Source: an uncultured Peptococcaceae bacterium (GTDB taxonomy: Bacteria; Bacillota; Peptococcia; Peptococcales; Peptococcaceae). Taken from it: a stretch of 18,391 nucleotides of DNA. The first letter of the stretch is position 1; each line of letters begins with the position of its first letter. Where the stretch lies: assembly GCA_937922955.1 (NCBI GenBank), contig CALAKO010000090.1:1-18391 (forward strand), read 5' to 3'. The notes below the pieces were generated by a model. That model did not search any database, was not told the DNA's origin, and saw only the letters and a list, made by a program, of their open reading frames with translations. Made by a program: the position numbers and the translations under genes. This document shows positions 5,591-13,386 of the stretch, piece by piece.

Positions 5591-5625
5591 GAATCTATAT
5601 GAGACAGTATAGGGGGGACGAGCCG

Positions 5626-6354
5626 ATGGGATTGGAAACGGTGGTCATTTTCTGTGGCATTGTGTTTTTGGCATCGATGATTCAAGGCATCAGCGGTTTT
5701 GCGTTTGGCATGGTGGTGCTGACGGTGTTTCCTTATCTTTTTGGTTATACTAAGGCGTTGGTGCTGGCTTCACTGATGGCTGTAGTGGTCGTCAGCTACA
5801 ATGCTTATTTATATCGCAAATCGGTGGATTGGCAGTGGGTGCCGCTATGGCTCACGGTGTTTTTGGTGACGGATTTGGCGAGTGTGTTGGTTTTGAAGCA
5901 AGTTGGGGACAATCCAATTTGGTATAAACTGATGGGGATTTCTTTTGTTTTAATGGCAATTTATTTGCTATGGGGGCAAAAGGTGATCCATGTCAAAGCC
6001 AACAAAGTGTCATTGATTCTCTTGGCGAGCGGTAGTGGGATATTCACGGGAATTTTTGGCATTGGCGGGCCATTTATGGTGGCGTTTTTTCTAGAGGCAA
6101 CGAAGGAAAAAGATGCATATCTTGGGACGACTCAGCTGATTTGTTTGTTTATGATGGGATTGGACGTTTTGTTGCGAGCGATCAATGGCATGTTTACCGC
6201 GGATCTTGTTGGGTACACCTTATTGGGTATTGTTTTTATGGTTGCGGGGTTATTGGTGGCTCGGCGCTTGGTGGCACGCATGGACGCGTTAACCCTGCGT
6301 CGTGTTATTTGTTTGATTATCATGGTTGATGGAGTTGTGATGTTTTTCCATTGA
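5626..6354 (+). CDS. TauE/SafE-family permease, copy 1
   Basis: A 242-residue membrane protein of seven to eight hydrophobic segments, in the TauE/SafE (DUF81) family of anion exporters. Family hallmarks are the N-terminal QGISGFAFGMVVL loop and its internal echo GIFGIGGPFMVAFFLEAT near residue 145, reflecting the two-repeat fold. Members export sulfite, sulfoacetate or related anions, but the substrate cannot be read here. ATG 5626 is preferred over the in-frame ATG at 5599 because AGGGGGG (5611-5617) lies 8 nt before it. It sits just behind a terminator with its own extended -10. A paralog of about 60-65% identity follows after 100 nt. Confidence 0.88.
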   Translation: MGLETVVIFCGIVFLASMIQGISGFAFGMVVLTVFPYLFGYTKALVLASLMAVVVVSYNAYLYRKSVDWQWVPLWLTVFLVTDLASVLVLKQVGDNPIWYKLMGISFVLMAIYLLWGQKVIHVKANKVSLILLASGSGIFTGIFGIGGPFMVAFFLEATKEKDAYLGTTQLICLFMMGLDVLLRAINGMFTADLVGYTLLGIVFMVAGLLVARRLVARMDALTLRRVICLIIMVDGVVMFFH

Positions 6355-6454
6355 TCGATGGTTGATGAATGGCTGTGAATGATAAGCGTCCGGGCATTGA
6401 TTTTTTGGGGAAAACGTGAAATTCTATAAGAAAGCATTAAGGAGGGAAACAACG

Positions 6455-7189
6455 ATGACGATAGGAGCCTTGGCCGCTTTCTGCGGCATTGTTTTTGCAG
6501 CTTCAGTGGTGCAGGGGGTGAGTGGTTTTGCCTTCGGCATGGTGGTGCTGATGGTGTTTCCTTATCTTTTTGGCTATACCAAATCATTGGTGCTGGCAGC
6601 GCTGATGGCAACGCTGGTCATGCTTTACAACGCTTTTCTTTATCGCAAAACCATCGACTGGACCTGGATTCCAAAATGGCTCCTAGTATACGTGGTGGCT
6701 GATTTGATGGGCGTGCTGGTGTTGAAGCGTGTGGGCGATCATCCCATCTGGTATCCACTCATGGGCGGCATCTTCATTCTTATGGCGCTCTATCTGCTTT
6801 GGGGACAAAAAATCATCCATGTTCAGCCTGGAATGAGCAGCCTGGTGGTGCTCAGTGTGTTAAGCGGTTTGATCATGGGGGCGTTTGGTGTTGGTGGTCC
6901 TTTGATGGCGGCTTTCTTTCTGGAAGCGACCGACAGCAAGGAATACTATCTTGGCACCTCGCAGCTTGTGCTTGGCTTGACGCTGGCCATTGATTTTCTC
7001 CTGCGCGTCATCAATGGCATGTTTACCGTTGATCTTGTCGGCTATACCTTGTTGGGTGTCGTCTCCATGGCGGCCGGCCTCTATATTGCCAAAGCCCTCG
7101 TCAGCCGCATGGATGCCTTAACCATGCGTAAAATCATCTGCGTGGTCATGATGGCCGATGGCGTGTTTATGCTGTTTCATAATCTGTAA
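6455..7189 (+). CDS. TauE/SafE-family permease, copy 2
   Basis: A 244-residue paralog of the preceding permease. By hand alignment about 154 of 241 positions match without gaps. QGVSGFAFGMVVL, FPYLFGYTK, LYLLWGQK, INGMFT and DLVGYTLLG are conserved in both. The N-terminal segment and the region after FLEAT differ most. ATG 6455 follows AAGGAGGG (6439-6446) by 8 nt, and the in-frame ATG at 6416 lacks a ribosome-binding site. No terminator separates the copies, so they are probably co-transcribed. They may form a heteromer, or work on different anions. The gene converges on the LysR gene over a shared terminator. Confidence 0.88.
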   Translation: MTIGALAAFCGIVFAASVVQGVSGFAFGMVVLMVFPYLFGYTKSLVLAALMATLVMLYNAFLYRKTIDWTWIPKWLLVYVVADLMGVLVLKRVGDHPIWYPLMGGIFILMALYLLWGQKIIHVQPGMSSLVVLSVLSGLIMGAFGVGGPLMAAFFLEATDSKEYYLGTSQLVLGLTLAIDFLLRVINGMFTVDLVGYTLLGVVSMAAGLYIAKALVSRMDALTMRKIICVVMMADGVFMLFHNL

Positions 7190-7194
7190 GCGTA

Positions 7195-7232
7195 AAAAAT
7201 CCCTGCTCCATACACGGAGCAGGGATTTTTTT
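7195..7232. terminator. Bidirectional terminator between permease copy 2 and the LysR gene
   Basis: A-rich flank plus TCCCTGCTCC (7200-7209) pairs with GGAGCAGGGA (7216-7225), followed by seven T residues. The A-run on the left gives the same signal to the leftward transcript. Confidence 0.92.
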
Positions 7233-7233
7233 G

Positions 7234-8151
7234 TTATTGCATTGTTTCGATGTCTTGGACAACGTTGCGGACGGCGGCCTTGAGAATTTCGAGAAAGGCA
7301 CGGTCGGCGTTGGACGGTTTATATTTGGTGCTTTCGATGTAACCAATCAGGGTGCGGGTGTCGTAATTGGAGATGGGGATGGCGCGGATGGCACCTGAGG
7401 TCAGATAGATGTCTTTGCTGTTCATATAGCGGTGGAAAAAGGCAACGTAGTTGTCACGGCTGATGAGTTTTTTGATGGATTCGTTTTCGTCGGTACGCAG
7501 CACGATGTTTGGCGTCATGCCTTTGAAGATGTCGCTGACCCCGCCATTGTTTTTGATGAATTCGGCGCGGAACGCAATATAGGGTTCCCGCATGGCTTCT
7601 TCAATGGTGATGCTTTTGGCGTTCCAATAAGGCGAGCGTGGACCGACATAGAGCACAAATTCGTCTTCAAAGAGAGGCGTGAAGCGAAGTTCCGGGCTTT
7701 TCACGTTGCTTGAGAAAAAGACGACGCCGAGAGATTCAACGCCAGAGAGGACGGAGTGATAGATTTCATCGCTTTCAGAGGTATGGATATTGAGTTGAAA
7801 GTCCAGATTTTTTTCCTTGGCAAGTTGAGCGGAGATCGGTAGGATACTATCAAGAAGACATGGGATGGTGGCCAAGCGGACTGTACCAAGTACTGAATGA
7901 GCGGTGGCAATGTCGTTGATGTCGTTGATGAGCGAAAAGATTTCTTGAGATTTTTCAAGAATGGCGACGCCGGCTGGGGTTGGTGTAACGCCCCGGCTGT
8001 TGCGGTTCAATAAGGTAAGCCCGAGCTCTTTTTCAAGTTTGGTGATCGCTGAACTGAACGATGGCTGGGAAATAAAATTTTTCTCAGCGGCGACAGAGAT
8101 GGAGTGGTACTTACATGCTTCCAAGAAGCAGTGGAGTTGGTCGAGTTTCAT
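7234..8151 (-). CDS. LysR-type transcriptional regulator
   Basis: A 305-residue regulator. The N-terminal winged helix (about 1-60) has the LysR pattern LDQLHCFLEACKYHSISVAA...QPSFSSAITKLEKELG..LLNR, then TPTPAG and a linker helix. Residues from about 90 on form the periplasmic-binding-protein-like effector domain (GTVRLATIPCLLDSILP, LFEDEFVLYVGP). AGGAAAGGAA precedes the ATG. The gene is divergent from the DASS transporter gene with 216 nt between them, the classic arrangement in which a LysR protein activates its neighbour in response to the substrate or a metabolite. Two TTATG/CATAA palindromes in the gap are operator candidates. The inducer is unknown. Confidence 0.93.
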   Translation of the reverse strand: MKLDQLHCFLEACKYHSISVAAEKNFISQPSFSSAITKLEKELGLTLLNRNSRGVTPTPAGVAILEKSQEIFSLINDINDIATAHSVLGTVRLATIPCLLDSILPISAQLAKEKNLDFQLNIHTSESDEIYHSVLSGVESLGVVFFSSNVKSPELRFTPLFEDEFVLYVGPRSPYWNAKSITIEEAMREPYIAFRAEFIKNNGGVSDIFKGMTPNIVLRTDENESIKKLISRDNYVAFFHRYMNSKDIYLTSGAIRAIPISNYDTRTLIGYIESTKYKPSNADRAFLEILKAAVRNVVQDIETMQ

Positions 8152-8209
8152 GGTAAATTCCTTTCCTGAATTGAAGGATACGATTTTGATGCGTGTACTT
8201 TGGCTCTTA

Positions 8210-8281
8210 TTATGACATAAAGAGCAGAGAAAGCCAAAAGATTTTGCTATATCTGGTATCGACTTTTGCTTATGTTCATAA
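8210..8281. promoter_or_regulatory. Two LysR-operator-like palindromes
   Basis: TTATGACATAA (8210-8220) and TTATGTTCATAA (8270-8281) share the arms TTATG/CATAA and lie about 60 bp apart centre to centre, close to six helical turns. The second abuts the -35 region of the DASS promoter and the first lies nearer the LysR gene. This suits a LysR recognition plus activation site pair. Confidence 0.55.
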
Positions 8282-8295
8282 ATTCACATTATCAC

Positions 8296-8301
8296 TATAA
8301 T
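8296..8301 (+). promoter_or_regulatory. -10 element of the transporter/phosphatase operon
   Basis: A perfect TATAAT with no good -35: position -35 falls in the palindrome TTATGTTCATAA. That is what an activator-dependent promoter should look like. The predicted start is near 8308, leaving about 60 nt of leader. Confidence 0.55.
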
Positions 8302-8367
8302 AAAATCAACGATAAGGCCTGTCGTATTCGGATTAAAAAACATTGCGGATCAAACAGATAGAGGTGA

Positions 8368-9774
8368 ATGAATTTGTCTACCAAGACAGTCAATGTGAAT
8401 AAGGGGGCATGGATCAAGTGGGCGATCAACATCGCTGTTCCACTGATTCTGTTCCTGATTCCGGAAACGGAGACCTATACTTATAATGTAAAAATGTTTC
8501 TGATTGTCACCATCACCGGCATTCTCATGGTTGCCTTTGAACAGGTGCATCTGATGGCGGTGTCGATGCTTTTCCCAATCGGTTATATGGTGACAGGGTT
8601 GGTACCGATGGACGTGGCATATTCAGCCTGGCTGCAAACCATGCCGCTGGTTGTTATCGGTGGTTACATGATTGCCATGGTTCTCAACCGTATCGGCTTG
8701 CTGAAACGTATGGCGTACTGGTGCTTCATCAAAGTACGCGGTAGTTATTATGGTTTATTATACAGTGTGTTTATCGTCGGTTGTATTTTAAATACGGTTA
8801 CCGGCGGTAATGCTTGGGTTATGATGGCTGCCTTTACGTTCGGGCTCTGCATGGGCTTTGATCTTGGCAAGTCCATCGATTCTGCGATTATTATGTTGGT
8901 GGGCGGTCTTTCTGCCGGGGCTTCCTGCATGTTCATCTATTCTCCATACTTTATGAACTTGCTTTGGAATGCAGCGAACCAGACATTACCAGAAGGCGCT
9001 GAACCATATGGTGCAACTTGGGTTGAATTTTTCTGGCAGAATCTCCCTTATCTGATTTTCTGCCTGGTATTTATCTGGCTTCTGCCAAAGATTTTCAAAC
9101 CAAAACACAAACTTCCTGGTGTGGACTATTTCAAAGAAGAGTATCAGAAGCTGGGTAAGATGACCCGCGACGAAAAAATTGGTGCGGTGCTCACCGTTCT
9201 GCTGATTGCCTTCATGATGACCGGTAACCTGCATGGCATTGCACTGGACTGGGGCTTCATTGTATTGCCTTGGCTGATGTTCTTCCCTGGTATTAAGATT
9301 GCGACCGAAGAAGATGTTAAAGGCGTTGACTGGAGCATGGTATTCTTCTGCATTGCCTGCCTCTCCATCGGTACGGTTTCCAGTTATCTGGGGATCGGCG
9401 AATTGGTGGCACAGCTGCTCGTTCCAATGCTTGAACCACTGAATTCCAGCCTTGTTATGGTTGCTATTTATGCTGTAGCAGCAATTCTCAATTTCTTGCT
9501 GACACCACTGGCGATTCTTGCTGGTTTCTCTGAACCAATTGCTCAAATTGCAGCTGGGCTTGGCCTCAATCCTGTGGGCGCGATGTACAGTCTCTTCCTT
9601 GGTGCCGATCAGGTGCTGCTGCCTTATGAATATTTGACCTACATGATCTTCTATGCTTTTGGGCTCATCGCACTGAAAGACTTTATGAAGATTCTTGGGT
9701 TGAAGATGCTCTTGGCAACGATTGTACTTGCTGCAGTGATGATTCCATGGTGGCATTTCGTCGGTGTATTATAA
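8368..9774 (+). CDS. SLC13/DASS-family anion symporter
   Basis: A 468-residue membrane protein with about 11 hydrophobic segments in two pseudo-repeats, resembling the divalent anion:Na+ symporter family (dicarboxylate, sulfate and related carriers). The two substrate-site loops that carry SNT in VcINDY look altered: LNTVTGGNAW at about 141-150 and LNFLLTPLAI at about 374-383. The substrate may therefore not be a plain dicarboxylate. AGAGGTGA abuts the ATG at 8368, while an in-frame TTG at 8374 has ideal spacing, so the true start may be TTG, removing two residues. It is first gene behind the LysR-controlled promoter, 83 nt upstream of the phosphatase-superfamily gene with no terminator between. 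It probably imports that enzyme's substrate. This is inference. Confidence 0.82.
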   Translation: MNLSTKTVNVNKGAWIKWAINIAVPLILFLIPETETYTYNVKMFLIVTITGILMVAFEQVHLMAVSMLFPIGYMVTGLVPMDVAYSAWLQTMPLVVIGGYMIAMVLNRIGLLKRMAYWCFIKVRGSYYGLLYSVFIVGCILNTVTGGNAWVMMAAFTFGLCMGFDLGKSIDSAIIMLVGGLSAGASCMFIYSPYFMNLLWNAANQTLPEGAEPYGATWVEFFWQNLPYLIFCLVFIWLLPKIFKPKHKLPGVDYFKEEYQKLGKMTRDEKIGAVLTVLLIAFMMTGNLHGIALDWGFIVLPWLMFFPGIKIATEEDVKGVDWSMVFFCIACLSIGTVSSYLGIGELVAQLLVPMLEPLNSSLVMVAIYAVAAILNFLLTPLAILAGFSEPIAQIAAGLGLNPVGAMYSLFLGADQVLLPYEYLTYMIFYAFGLIALKDFMKILGLKMLLATIVLAAVMIPWWHFVGVL

Positions 9775-9857
9775 TCGATCAATTTATTAATTCATCATCC
9801 TTTCCGTTTTATCAAGAGTTTTGTTTAGCCGTATAATTTTTAAGGAGGAATTTTAAA

Positions 9858-11906
9858 ATGGCTAGAGAAGCAATGACCAAAAAAATCATGGTCCTCGGTG
9901 TTGATGGTATGGACGCTCGTATCACCAAACATTTGATGGACGAAGGCAAGATGCCAAACGTCAAGAAGTTCGTTGAACGAGGCGCTTGCCGTGAAGACCT
10001 GCATCTGTTGGGCGCAATCCCAACCATTACCCCGCCATGCTGGACCACCTTGGCTACTGGTGCATATCCTGGTACCCATGGGATCACCTGCTACTGGCGT
10101 CAGTCTCCAGAAAGCTTGGATGCTGTTGTTTACAACATGGACAGCCGTAACTGCGAAGCAGAACAGATGTGGAACGTTACCACCGAAGCTGGCAAGAAGA
10201 CCCTCGTATGGCATTGGCCTGGTTCCAGCTGGCCACCATCCACTGACAGCGAATTACTCTCCGTTGTCGATGGGACTCAGCCTGGTTCTGTGAATATGGG
10301 TGTTGCTCAGATGGACTGGGAAAAAATCATTGTTGCTACGCCAAACATTGAAGAAGTACAATACGCACCACGCGTTGAAAAACCAGCTGGCGTTGGCTGC
10401 ATCATGACCGACATCGACGACATGGTTGTTGGTGACAACGACGATGAAATGATGGAACTCTGGTGGGGCGACGAAGCTCGTAAAGGCGGCGAAATCCGTA
10501 CTCCAGTTATGAGCTTGGAAGATACCGAAATGATGATCGGTGCAAAGGTTGCTTACGACATCATCAATTCCCCATTGAAAGACGCTGAAGGTTGGGCAGA
10601 CGCTCCAGAGGGCGCTAAGGAATTCACCATCCTCACTTCCAGCGGTTTCACCCGCCGTCCAGCACTCCTCCTCAAGAACGAAGCTGGCGAATACGATCGC
10701 GTAGCGATCTATAAGAACAAGCGCGCTGCTGAACCAATCGTTGTGGTTCCTGGCGACGGCACCATCGTTACTGCTATCGACGATGTGACTAAGAAAGAAG
10801 AAACCAAGCCAGCTAACCGCTGCTACAAGATTCTCGAACTGAATGCAGATGGTTCCATGCTTCGTATGTGGATTTCCAACGCACTGGATACCACCAACGA
10901 CATGCTCTGGCACACCAAAGATCTCTACAAAGACATCGTTGAACACGTTGGACCAGTTCCTCCAGTATCCCTCATCGGTGGTGAAGAAGCCGACCTCGTA
11001 CGCGACGTTTTCATCCCATCTTGGGACAACTACTGCGACTGGCAGGCAGACTGCCTCAAATATCTTGCAGACAACGCCGATTATGAAGTCATCTTCAGCC
11101 ACTTGCACAACGTTGACTGCGCTGGTCACCAGATCTGGCACCTTGGTCATACCCTCGAACCATGGGCTCACACCGACGAAAAAGAATATCAGGAACTGAT
11201 CGTTGACATGTATCGTCAGACCGATGATTATCTCGGCAAATTCCTGAACTACCTCGACGAAGATTGGACCGTTCTCATCGTTTCTGACCACGGCCTCATC
11301 GTTGGTGAAGAAGTACCACCACTGATCGGTGAATACGGCGGCCTCAACGTTCCTGTCATGGAACAGCTCGGCTATACCGTCATGAAGAAAGACGAAAACG
11401 GCAACGATACCACCGAAGTGGATTGGGAAAAGACCCGTGCCGTTCAGATTCGTTCCAACTATATTTACATCAACCTCAAAGGCCGCGACAAATACGGCAT
11501 CGTTGATCCAGCTGATAAGTATGCACTGGAAGAACAGATCATCAACGATCTCTACAACTATCGTGACCCAGCTACCGGTCGTCGCGTTATCGGCATCTGC
11601 CTGCGCAACAAAGACGGCGTACTCCTCGGTGTTAACGGCCCAGAATGCGGCGACATCTTCTTCTCCATCGAAGAAGGCTTCAACCGTCTCCACGGTGATA
11701 GCCTGTCCACCTCTGAAGGGTATTTCAACACTTCCGTATCCCCACTGTTCATCGCAGCTGGTACCGGCGTGAAGACTGGTTTCACCACCCCACGCACCAT
11801 CCGTCAGGTTGACGTTACCCCAACCATTGCTGGTTTGCTTGGCACTCGTTTCCCTGCACAATGCGAAGGGGCACCAGTTTATCAGATTTTTGAAGAAGAA
11901 CTTTAA
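9858..11906 (+). CDS. Alkaline-phosphatase-superfamily hydrolase (type I phosphodiesterase/pyrophosphatase-like)
   Basis: A 682-residue soluble protein with no signal peptide. The expected metal and catalytic residues are present: Asp16 in GVDGMD, the nucleophile Thr58 in PTITPPCW followed by TGAYPGTHG, Asp420 and His424 in NVDCAGH, Asp477 and His478 in SDHG, and His612 in RLHGDS. This two-metal set serves phosphodiesterases, nucleotide pyrophosphatases, phosphonoacetate hydrolase and related phosphomutases, and members vary in substrate, including sulfate esters. An insert of roughly 250 residues (about 150-400) between the nucleophile and the second metal cluster is unassigned. AAGGAGG lies 9 nt before the ATG. 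Codon use leans strongly to CCA, AAC, GAC, ATC and ACC, unlike the neighbouring genes, suggesting abundant product. Probably a catabolic enzyme of the LysR-controlled operon. Confidence 0.85.
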   Translation: MAREAMTKKIMVLGVDGMDARITKHLMDEGKMPNVKKFVERGACREDLHLLGAIPTITPPCWTTLATGAYPGTHGITCYWRQSPESLDAVVYNMDSRNCEAEQMWNVTTEAGKKTLVWHWPGSSWPPSTDSELLSVVDGTQPGSVNMGVAQMDWEKIIVATPNIEEVQYAPRVEKPAGVGCIMTDIDDMVVGDNDDEMMELWWGDEARKGGEIRTPVMSLEDTEMMIGAKVAYDIINSPLKDAEGWADAPEGAKEFTILTSSGFTRRPALLLKNEAGEYDRVAIYKNKRAAEPIVVVPGDGTIVTAIDDVTKKEETKPANRCYKILELNADGSMLRMWISNALDTTNDMLWHTKDLYKDIVEHVGPVPPVSLIGGEEADLVRDVFIPSWDNYCDWQADCLKYLADNADYEVIFSHLHNVDCAGHQIWHLGHTLEPWAHTDEKEYQELIVDMYRQTDDYLGKFLNYLDEDWTVLIVSDHGLIVGEEVPPLIGEYGGLNVPVMEQLGYTVMKKDENGNDTTEVDWEKTRAVQIRSNYIYINLKGRDKYGIVDPADKYALEEQIINDLYNYRDPATGRRVIGICLRNKDGVLLGVNGPECGDIFFSIEEGFNRLHGDSLSTSEGYFNTSVSPLFIAAGTGVKTGFTTPRTIRQVDVTPTIAGLLGTRFPAQCEGAPVYQIFEEEL

Positions 11907-11927
11907 TATTACACTCCTCTATGACAT

Positions 11928-11962
11928 AGAAGCGGACCAGCGAAGGTTGGTCTGCTTCTTTT
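11928..11962 (+). terminator. Terminator after the phosphatase-superfamily gene
   Basis: AGAAGCGGACCAG (11928-11940) pairs with TTGGTCTGCTTCT (11947-11959) in 13 bp with two G-T pairs. The T-run is short (TTTTAAT), so some read-through into the DMT permease gene is likely. Confidence 0.7.
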
Positions 11963-11984
11963 AATATGAAAAGGATGGTTTTCT

Positions 11985-13079
11985 ATGAATGCAAATACTG
12001 AATCCCATCGCCATGCCGTAACATTAAAAGCTCAATTGGATCGTCAATTTTTCCGAAAAGGCTTGATCGTTGCTATTCTTTCGGGCATGAGCTATGGTTT
12101 ATATTCTGCTTTTCTAACCTTGGGCATGGCTTCTGGCATTTGGGTGGAATGGATGGATCCAGCAACAACCGTGTTGTCGGTGTTTGTTGTCACCTACTTG
12201 CTTAGTGCCATGGGCAGTGCCATTAACGACACCATGAGCGCGTTATGGTGTTTGCTGACGGCGGCGATCAAAGGAAAACTTGGCGATTTTTTCCGCACGC
12301 TGAAGAGCAAACCTGGTGCAGTTATGATCTGTGCCGCTCTGGTCGGCGGTCCGATTTCCAGCTCTTGTTACGTCATCGCTTTGCAGCAGGCAGGCTCCAT
12401 CGTCATTCCGATATCGGCGCTTTGCCCGGCGTTTGGTGCGGTGCTGGCGCGCATCTTTTTTAAGCAGCCGTTGACTCCACGCATGGGTTTGGGGATCGCG
12501 ATTTGCTTTTTTGCCAGCTTTATGATCGCCAGCACCAGCCTGGGTGGGGATGCCGCACCAGGCATGGCGCTTGGATTGGTGCTTGGTCTTGCTGCTGCTT
12601 TTGGCTGGGGCTTGGAAGGCTGCATCGCTGGTTATGGGACGTCGATGATTGACTATCAGATTGGCATCACCATTCGCCAGCTGACGTCTGGTTTGTCGAA
12701 TATGATTGTTTTACTGCCAATTTTTGGCATGATTGCCGGTGAAAATGCTGGATTTACCTGGCAGTTATTGGGGCAGGCCTTCAGCGATGGCGGTTCGATT
12801 TGGTTTTTTGTCATCAGTGGTTTCTTTGCCATGTTCGCCTACAGCCTTTGGTATAAAGGCAACAGCATGTGTGGTGCAGCTCTTGGTATGGCTTGCAACG
12901 GGGCCTTTTCCTTCTGGGGACCGTTCTTCTGCTGGATTGTTCTGGGATTGGGCTGTGGTCAGGAAGGCTGGGCCATTGCACCAATTGGCTGGGCCGCAGC
13001 GGTGGTCATGGTCATCGGGATCTTTATCATTGCTGTGAATCCGTTGGACTTTATTAAGAAAGGGCGGACAAAACGATGA
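11985..13079 (+). CDS. DMT-superfamily (EamA-like) permease
   Basis: A 364-residue membrane protein with a short polar N-terminus, then about ten hydrophobic segments in two EamA-like halves. The first half begins at GLIVAILSGMSYGLYSAFLT and carries ALQQAGSIVIPISALCPAFGA, a helix pattern typical of drug/metabolite transporters. The second half begins near LGLAAAFGWGLEG. The substrate is unknown. Its expression may depend on read-through of the upstream imperfect terminator, since no clear promoter lies in the 25 nt between. AAAGGAT precedes the ATG by about 9 nt. The stop overlaps the start of the next small gene (ATGA at 13076-13079), so these two are translationally coupled. Confidence 0.85.
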   Translation: MNANTESHRHAVTLKAQLDRQFFRKGLIVAILSGMSYGLYSAFLTLGMASGIWVEWMDPATTVLSVFVVTYLLSAMGSAINDTMSALWCLLTAAIKGKLGDFFRTLKSKPGAVMICAALVGGPISSSCYVIALQQAGSIVIPISALCPAFGAVLARIFFKQPLTPRMGLGIAICFFASFMIASTSLGGDAAPGMALGLVLGLAAAFGWGLEGCIAGYGTSMIDYQIGITIRQLTSGLSNMIVLLPIFGMIAGENAGFTWQLLGQAFSDGGSIWFFVISGFFAMFAYSLWYKGNSMCGAALGMACNGAFSFWGPFFCWIVLGLGCGQEGWAIAPIGWAAAVVMVIGIFIIAVNPLDFIKKGRTKR

Positions 13080-13339
13080 AACCTTTAAATTATGCCATCC
13101 TCCTTTATTTTACAGAAGTGGAACGCGCGTGTGCCGATGAGGTCATCGATGCACTTAAGCCAGAGTATGGTCGTTTTCGTGCCTTGCGGAAACCGGCGGT
13201 GATTGAGGCATTGATGACTGCTGAAAAGAATGGCCTGCTGGAAGAGGCTGGCTATGACCTCGACGATAAGGGCGAGCTGCGTGTGTATTATTCAGCGAAT
13301 GCGGCCAGCCGAGCAATGATTCGAAAATTCATTGGTTAG
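13076..13339 (+). CDS. Small winged-helix-like protein, uncharacterised
   Basis: An 87-residue protein whose ATG overlaps the DMT permease stop. The predicted order is helix, helix, helix, beta-hairpin. ACADEVIDAL, KPAVIEALMTAEKNGLLEEA and a two-strand wing (YDLDDKGELRVYYSAN) suggest a compact winged-helix domain, as in small DNA-binding or protein-interaction modules. There is no cysteine cluster or membrane segment. I do not recognise a named family. Coupling to the permease suggests a regulator or accessory of the same system. This is inference. Confidence 0.75.
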   Translation: MKPLNYAILLYFTEVERACADEVIDALKPEYGRFRALRKPAVIEALMTAEKNGLLEEAGYDLDDKGELRVYYSANAASRAMIRKFIG

Positions 13340-13386
13340 TTGGCTGGCATGGAGCGAAAAGCAAAGAGATAAGAAGGTGAGAAACG

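Noticed and set aside
5321..5602. A 93-codon plus-strand frame across the 5.3-5.6 kb region
   Set aside because: The frame starts inside the promoter -10 region, lacks a ribosome-binding site and crosses an intrinsic terminator, so the region is better explained as non-coding RNA.
9809..9837. TTATCA-N17-TATAAT as an internal promoter for the phosphatase-superfamily gene
   Set aside because: The spacing is good, but the start would fall near 9844, inside the AAGGAGG ribosome-binding site, so it would give a leader too short to be useful. Co-transcription from the LysR-controlled promoter is simpler.
10254..11861. A 535-codon open frame on the minus strand opposite the phosphatase-superfamily gene
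   Set aside because: It has no ribosome-binding site and a composition typical of antisense translation. Its length follows from the strong codon bias of the plus-strand gene, which carries all catalytic motifs.
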